Assembly (NCBI GenBank): GCA_013115125.1 | Contig: JABANN010000392.1 | Span: 1-33,120 of the forward strand | Length of the DNA: 33,120 nt | Origin: Perkinsus olseni | Taxonomy: Eukaryota; Perkinsozoa; Perkinsida | Reading direction: 5' to 3' | Program-made: the position numbers and the translations under genes | The notes under the pieces: generated by a model | Databases searched by the model: none | The model's input: the letters and a program-made list of their open reading frames with translations, nothing else | What the model was told of the DNA's origin: nothing | Shown here: positions 28,736 through 33,120 of the stretch, piece after piece | Layout of the letters: every line of letters starts with the position of its first letter | Numbering within the stretch: the stretch's first letter is position 1

Positions 28736-29976
28736 AAGTACATGCTCCGCAAAATTGATCGTATGAGCTTTGGGTGTTGCGTTCGCAGTGAAGGGCGCGT
28801 GCGAAGCTGCGCACGTTGCCTCATCGTGGCGAAATTTGCCAAATACTCGAGAAGCCGATGCCCAGTTCATAACATTCTACGGCAGGAAAATGTTCGTATG
28901 TCATGTTTGGCATGTTCACACTATGTTGGTCTCGAACGCGTAGGCATGGCGTTCGAACGGCTGAAGAGGTAGCTAAGAAGGTCTTCACAGAATGATTCGT
29001 GGACATGTTACGGGCAGTGTCAGTCCATGCAACAGTCCCTGCACCGTGCATGATGCATGATGCACGTAGCCGTGGGTGAGACCCAGGACCCCAAGGACCC
29101 GTTGCGTCCCATAAGACGCAAATGATGTCCTGACAATTGCGCAGATTGTCCGTTTTCACCATCCCGTTGTCTTTGAGACATGCCTGTCTCTGTGAGTGGC
29201 TCAAGCATTCTTACGCTAGTACGCTAGTCGTGAGTTTAATGATTTTTCATTAAGTGAGAGTGTGTATTACGTATTACTTTAATGGTTACCATCAACCACC
29301 CACGCTGATATATACATATTGATCATCAATAATTGATGTAGAAGGTGCGTACCCTGTATCAAAGTGGATATTGATATTGTTGTTGATACAAGTCTCAATC
29401 TGTGTTTCCAGTAGTTTATCTGGAAGGCCGTGGAATGAATTAACCGAAAGGGTTCACAGGAAGCGGCCAACAGGCTCTGCGAAGTATGAGCATTGCATTC
29501 TCTGTTGTGCTGTCGATGCTTCACTCATGTTCAGCGCTTCTACGCACAGTACTTGCAGTTAGTGCGAACCTCAGCAGGTGAAAGTAGCTTACAATGTGGC
29601 ATTTAAGAAACGATGGCGTGTGTTGGATCAAATTCGCTGAGCGAATTTCGCCCATGAATTTGATTCCGGTGGCCGGGCGAATTCTGTCTGACAATTCTTT
29701 AATTTCTGCAACACTTGTTGAAGTGCTGTCAGAATGGTTCAAATTAACCGAAGAAAGATTATATTTGATCGGAAAAAGGTGTAGGGGCAGAAGATGAAGC
29801 GATAGTTGTATTGCTGTGAAAGCAATGCTATCAATGAGTATGCTATTACAGCATGATCTATGATGGTTCGTAACGACGGGAGAGGACAGTTCGTCCGAAA
29901 GTACAACATTCTGAAGCCAAAAAAGATTTGTCCTACACCTTCAATGGTCTACATTCCAGGCACTTAGTGCCTGGCA
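28736..29976. other. Convergent intergenic region with loose inverted repeats
   Basis: About 1.24 kb between the coiled-coil stop and the stop of a minus-strand secreted-protein gene. No gene is called; a Cys-containing 76-codon plus frame at 28742-28972 is not convincing. Several inverted repeats with longer spacers occur: CGAACGC/GCGTTCG near 28932, TTGCGTC/GACGCAA near 29103, GACAAT/ATTGTC near 29131 and GAGACA/TGTCTC near 29176. The palindrome CCAGGCACT-T-AGTGCCTGG lies at 29956-29974 and overlaps AGTGCC-T-GGCACT ending at 29978. Confidence 0.5.
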
Positions 29977-30713
29977 CTACAAGGGAGTGAGAGATATGGG
30001 TTGACCTCTGAACTGAATGTCTGCTCCACCTGGGGTAGAGATCATGTACTTGAAGTCATTCGGCGACAGAGCTATACCGCAAACCTCTTGCATCCTGTCC
30101 TTGAACTTGTTGTATTCGGGCTCCGACTGTTCTACCATATAATAATACACGTATTTGCCACCGATGACAATGAATGGGGCCTTTTGAACGTAGAAAAATG
30201 TATTGACCGACGACGCTCCACATGCCACAACAATGCTCACTGAGATACCGTTTTTGAAGCGTAGTCGATCTCGATACCAGAAGAGTTGTAGTAGTAGGGG
30301 ACGAGCCTGCTTTCGCGTTCCCTCAGAAACTTCACCATCCTATTTCCTACAGAACTAAACACACTCGTACTACCGGGCCTCTCGGCGATGGTGAGAAGAT
30401 CGCCATCGACGAGACCGAAATCAGGACAGTTTTCCATAAGAGCAGCGTGCACTTTCTCGACGCCACCCGAACTCTCGTAATCGACGGTATTCTCGCCTGG
30501 AGCGGACCCCGGGCGTAGCGGGAATGGTCCAAGCCGTGGCGCCGTTTCCATACCGATGCAGTTGTAGAAGAGGTACATGGTCTTGTCCTCCTTGATGAGT
30601 GTACGGATGTAGGAAGTTTGTTCGTTAATGTAGGTGTACAGGCCAGCCTGTTGAGCGCTTGCGAGAGTGAGGAGCACTAAGGCCGGAACAAACGACGATT
30701 TGGTGATGATCAT
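29977..30713 (-). CDS. Secreted protein of unknown family, probably two exons
   Basis: The ATG at 30713 opens a signal peptide (MIITKSSFVPALVLLTLASA). Exon 1, 30713-30249, and exon 2, 30180-29977, join in phase across a 68-nt intron (GTATCT...CAAAAG), giving 222 residues. Both exons have aromatic-rich strands (YTYINEQTSYIRTL; MVKFLRERESRLVPYYYNSS; GGKYVYYYMVEQSEPEYNKF) and the protein ends FRGQPISLTPL. The alternative is that no intron exists: the second frame also reads as protein upstream of 30180 (SIVVACGASSVNTFFYVQK), in which case the two frames meet at a shift near 30240 and the gene would be broken. It shares signal peptide and strand with the three-member secreted family but shows no clear sequence similarity to it. 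Confidence 0.6.
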
Positions 30714-30914
30714 ATGAAAGGGATGAAGCCTGAGGCATCACTAGAATGTGGAATCACGATAGTCTGGGCCGCTGTAACGTCCGCTGCGGCAACCAACTCA
30801 GTTGTCGATAATGTGGGAATATACTTTTCAAGTGGCTACAGTGCCGTACATTTGAAAATGGTTATAAATCTGTCGCCGCGAGCACTGATGGAGTGTCTTC
30901 GCAGCTGAAACATG

Positions 30915-31002
30915 AGCTGAGCCTAGCTCAGCTATCCTGTCCCCGCAACTTGCGGGGACAGCTGGCCGCAAGCGGTGACGTCACGTCATGTCAGTGACAT
31001 GA
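30915..31002. repeat. Run of four palindromes
   Basis: AGCTGAGC-CTA-GCTCAGCT (30915-30933), CTGTCCCCGCAA-C-TTGCGGGGACAG (30937-30961, 12-bp arms), GTGAC-GTCAC (30975-30984, no spacer) and TCATGTCA-G-TGACATGA (30986-31002). All arms are perfect. Confidence 0.95.
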
Positions 31003-31273
31003 TGCCACTAAGGCAACAAACATGAGCATTGCTGATTCAGAAACTCTCAGGGGAGAATGAATCTACTAGGATTTTCAGCGGATAAACTAAACCTTTTAAC
31101 CTCCAGTACAATCGGGGGAATTGATGGGAGATATGAGCCGAGGTGAAACGTGACCCCGCTTTATGGGCGGTTCTGATGGTTGGACTGAGAAGGATAAAAT
31201 TACACTGGATAATATCATACCGGTTGTAAAGCCGCTTTACTTCCCAGGAGTTTGGCAAATATGATATCTCGGA

Positions 31274-31307
31274 ATTGGTAGTACCAATAATTGGTAACCA
31301 ATTTGGT
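31274..31307. repeat. Five-arm zigzag repeat
   Basis: ATTGGTA-G-TACCAAT-A-ATTGGT-A-ACCAAT, then TTGGT reusing part of the last arm. One short arm appears five times in strictly alternating orientation, with single-base junctions. Confidence 0.95.
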
Positions 31308-31663
31308 TCTCTATTAAAGTAGCGTGACGACTCATGAACTGCGAATCAATTGGGTTCGCTCGATGAGCGTGACTGACGCTAGCCATATCACGCGTGCACG
31401 TGAGATGCGGGATCTTGAAGACTGTAAGTTGAAGTGTCGGTATTCAGTCTCTTCCCGGGTGTCAAAGGGCGGGTTCCAAAACGGGATAGTGGCAAGAGGC
31501 AGCAAACTTATATGTAATCGCGAATACGCTGCATTAGCGCGATATGCAAATACGCCAAAGAAAGGCTTGTGTACCATGACGCATGCTCACGCGCATGTTA
31601 CGCTGAGGCAGTCCGCTCGATTACTTCCCTTGGGATTTGAAAGGAGTACCTGTGTGTTCACCT

Positions 31664-31680
31664 GGCCCTGATGCAGGGCC
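31664..31680. repeat. Perfect 7-bp palindrome, spacer ATG
   Basis: GGCCCTG-ATG-CAGGGCC, just before the tRNA-like element. Confidence 0.85.
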
Positions 31681-31687
31681 CTCGCTG

Positions 31688-31763
31688 CCATGTGGCGCGC
31701 TAGAGTCGAGATACGCTGAGGTCCGCTCTGAGACCGCGGGTTCGAACCCCAGGGGGCACTCCG
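31688..31763 (+). ncRNA. Degenerate tRNA or SINE head with Pol III box-like motifs
   Basis: TGGCGCGCTAGAGTCG (from about 31692) resembles an A box and GGGTTCGAACCCC (31738-31750) contains a B-box match, 46 bases apart as in tRNA genes. The acceptor (TGCC with GGCA, four pairs) and T stem do not pair properly and no clear anticodon arm forms, so this is a decayed tRNA or the head of a tRNA-derived SINE, not a working tRNA. The B box is itself a palindrome, so chance is possible in this palindrome-rich stretch. Confidence 0.3.
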
Positions 31764-31966
31764 CAAGTCTCACAGTTGTTGGGTAGAGCTAAAAATCGGA
31801 ATTCGGAATTCGGAATCGGAATTTCGAATTCCGCGCACGTCGGTCTCTGACGGTCAGAGCCATACATAACTGTAGTTCTGGTCACTCCTGCAACTCAACT
31901 TCGGGCGATTTTATTCACAGCATATTTGATACATGCTGATACATCATGAATCTACATCTCATACCA

Positions 31967-32647
31967 TCATGAAGCTACATCTGACTCAGGTCGAGGCATA
32001 GGCTGGTTCGGGTCAGGCTTGAGGAGGATACTCCACCGGAATGCACGATAAACAAAACAGCGTGGGTCGTGGTAAGCGAGTTGACGATGTCGCAGATACT
32101 CAGTACAGTGGATAGACAACTCTAGTGCGTCAACAGACTGAACCTTTAGTTGAGTCGTAGTGCTTACTTTGGTCAGTGTTTCATAGGACCTCTCATCGAA
32201 TTCATCAGCAGTGAATTGAACGGGTTGAGGTGGCGTTCTTGCCAGGCCTACTCTTATCCCAGTGATGTTGCTTGCCTTCGTCGGGTCTAGCGCTTCGCAT
32301 AGCTTCTTACTGAAGTTATTTAGGTTGATTTCCCGCGCATCATCGCTTGGGCCCAAATCTCGTATGTCAAGTACAGAAGAATTCTCTCTCGTCCGTATTT
32401 TGAAGGCGCTGCGCCACTGTTCTCTTGGTTGAAATAGCCGTCGTAAAAAAGAGCTAGGCTGCTTTATCAAGTCAAACATGCCCATCGACACCCCGTTCTT
32501 GCTCCGTACATATACCCCTAGGTATGGTACATTAGGCGGGAGATCGTGGCTAGCCGCTACGAAGGAGTCAGGAAATGGTGAGTTCGGAACCGAGCTATTG
32601 GCCAAGATAATTGGGAGGACGAAGATCTCGACCAGGATCGATAACAT
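31967..32647 (-). CDS. Secreted family protein, member C
   Basis: A 226-residue intronless frame. The start at 32647 opens on the signal peptide (MLSILVEIFVLPIILANSSV); an upstream Met at 32680 adds 11 residues. It is clearly paralogous to member B over its whole length: KQPSSFLRRLF, the VLDIRDLGPSDDAREINLNN block, KKLCEALDPTKASNITGIRV, SVDALELSIHCTEYLRHRQL and YHDPRCFVYRAFRWSILLKP. The mature region keeps the conserved Cys pair (in KLCEAL and HCTE). The orientation is the same as members A and B, with 11-12 kb between B and C, so the copies are dispersed and not a tight tandem array. No domain recognised; a host-interaction or surface role is only a guess from the signal peptide and divergence. 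Confidence 0.8.
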   Translation of the reverse strand: MLSILVEIFVLPIILANSSVPNSPFPDSFVAASHDLPPNVPYLGVYVRSKNGVSMGMFDLIKQPSSFLRRLFQPREQWRSAFKIRTRENSSVLDIRDLGPSDDAREINLNNFSKKLCEALDPTKASNITGIRVGLARTPPQPVQFTADEFDERSYETLTKVSTTTQLKVQSVDALELSIHCTEYLRHRQLAYHDPRCFVYRAFRWSILLKPDPNQPMPRPESDVAS

Positions 32648-32753
32648 CGAACCGTGCCGAGGAAAAAACTTCTGAGACACGAGGACAAGGACGAATTGTG
32701 GTACAAGACGGGCTGAGCCCGGCCATAGCAGACGTAACCTGATATGCTGGCGC

Positions 32754-32873
32754 CTAGCTGGCAGGTATCATTGATATTCCGCGAGAAAATCCCACGCCGC
32801 TTCCGAGATGTGTCCCGCTACTGCGCATGAGACATGGAATTACATTTACGTGTACGTCGATCGCGTTCGCCAT
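32754..32873 (-). pseudogene. Relic upstream of member C, matching the one upstream of member B
   Basis: A minus-strand frame of about 40 codons, MANAIDVHVNVIPCLMRSSG onward, stops at 32754. It matches the relic at 20669-20848 in sequence and in position relative to the following family gene, showing that relic and gene were duplicated together. Confidence 0.4.
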
Positions 32874-32885
32874 GGCGATCGGTGG

Positions 32886-33120
32886 AGACATATGGAGCCA
32901 GGAGCTTGTTTGTGCTTGTAGAAAGCCAACTTCAATAACTCAATTGCAAATTAACACTTCGGGAGAACGGTTTCCGATACAGGTTTAGTAACACTGATGC
33001 CCTTAGCAGCGACGAACCACGATACCAGTAAAAGGAATCATGTGAACCGGTGCGACTGATAACAGTGAATCCTGAAAACGGTGAAGAGCGAGAAAATCCT
33101 TACTTGCGATCTTTTGACCC
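32886..33120. other. Right edge, no gene called
   Basis: Similarity to the region upstream of member B fades at about 32885. A minus-strand GTAAGG donor-like site near 33103 and a TTTTCAG acceptor-like site near 33075 hint at a spliced gene entering from the right, but too little sequence is present to decide. Confidence 0.3.

Larger units (their letters stand above)
30714..31966. other. Intergenic, with palindromes and a Pol III-like element
   Basis: About 1.25 kb between two same-strand secreted-protein genes. No gene was seen. Palindromes occur at 30915-31002, 31274-31307 and 31664-31680; a degenerate tRNA-like element lies at 31688-31763; short GGAATTC-type tandem motifs occur at 31797-31830. 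Confidence 0.5.

Noticed and set aside
28742-29204. Cys-containing plus frame (76 codons) and overlapping minus frame (127 codons)
   Set aside because: They overlap on opposite strands, have no splice partners, and cross several inverted repeats; neither is convincing.
20991-31307. Palindromes as CRISPR-like or MITE elements
   Set aside because: There is no common repeat sequence, no regular spacers, and no shared ends or target-site duplications.

Overview
The window looks like nuclear DNA of an alveolate protist, most likely a perkinsid. That assignment is inferred from gene style (dense genes on both strands, many very short spliceosomal introns, signal-peptide protein families) and not from a database match. 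Most real genes are cut into short exons. The introns I could fix by reading frame, phase and protein similarity are mostly 37-58 nt, begin with GT, end in AG, and often start GTAGT or GTAGG. The standard code fits everywhere.

Left part (1-16.5 kb), mostly well resolved. A secreted IPT/TIG-like protein (minus) runs off the left edge with 712 open codons. It is followed by a small single-span membrane protein (minus) and a His/Asp/Trp-rich repeat protein (minus). A complete 11-exon ribose-phosphate pyrophosphokinase (plus) carries an organellar presequence and a membrane segment. Next come a one-domain Myb/SANT-like protein (minus), a tRNA-Ser(AGA), a large protein with a helical head and a long acidic tail (minus), a small secreted protein (minus), and a 17-exon THOC1-like subunit of the THO mRNA-export complex (plus).

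Right part (16.5-33.1 kb). It holds three divergent members of one secreted protein family (minus, near 17.5, 19.9 and 32.0 kb), two of them preceded by the same short relic. It also holds another secreted protein (minus, 30 kb), an unresolved minus-strand gene at 21.3-23.4 kb, and a long coiled-coil protein with C2-like stretches (plus, 23.9-28.7 kb).

The most unusual signal is a dense population of short, nearly perfect palindromes, chiefly between 17 and 31.5 kb. Arms are 6-28 bp and the spacer is typically a single nucleotide. Many sit back to back or share an arm, giving arm/inverted arm/arm again ('zigzag') patterns. Each has its own sequence, so they are not copies of one repeat family. 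They lie in intergenic DNA and in unusually long introns, and some fall inside apparent coding frames, where at least one coincides with a frame change. This looks like the scar of a local snap-back or template-switch copying process.
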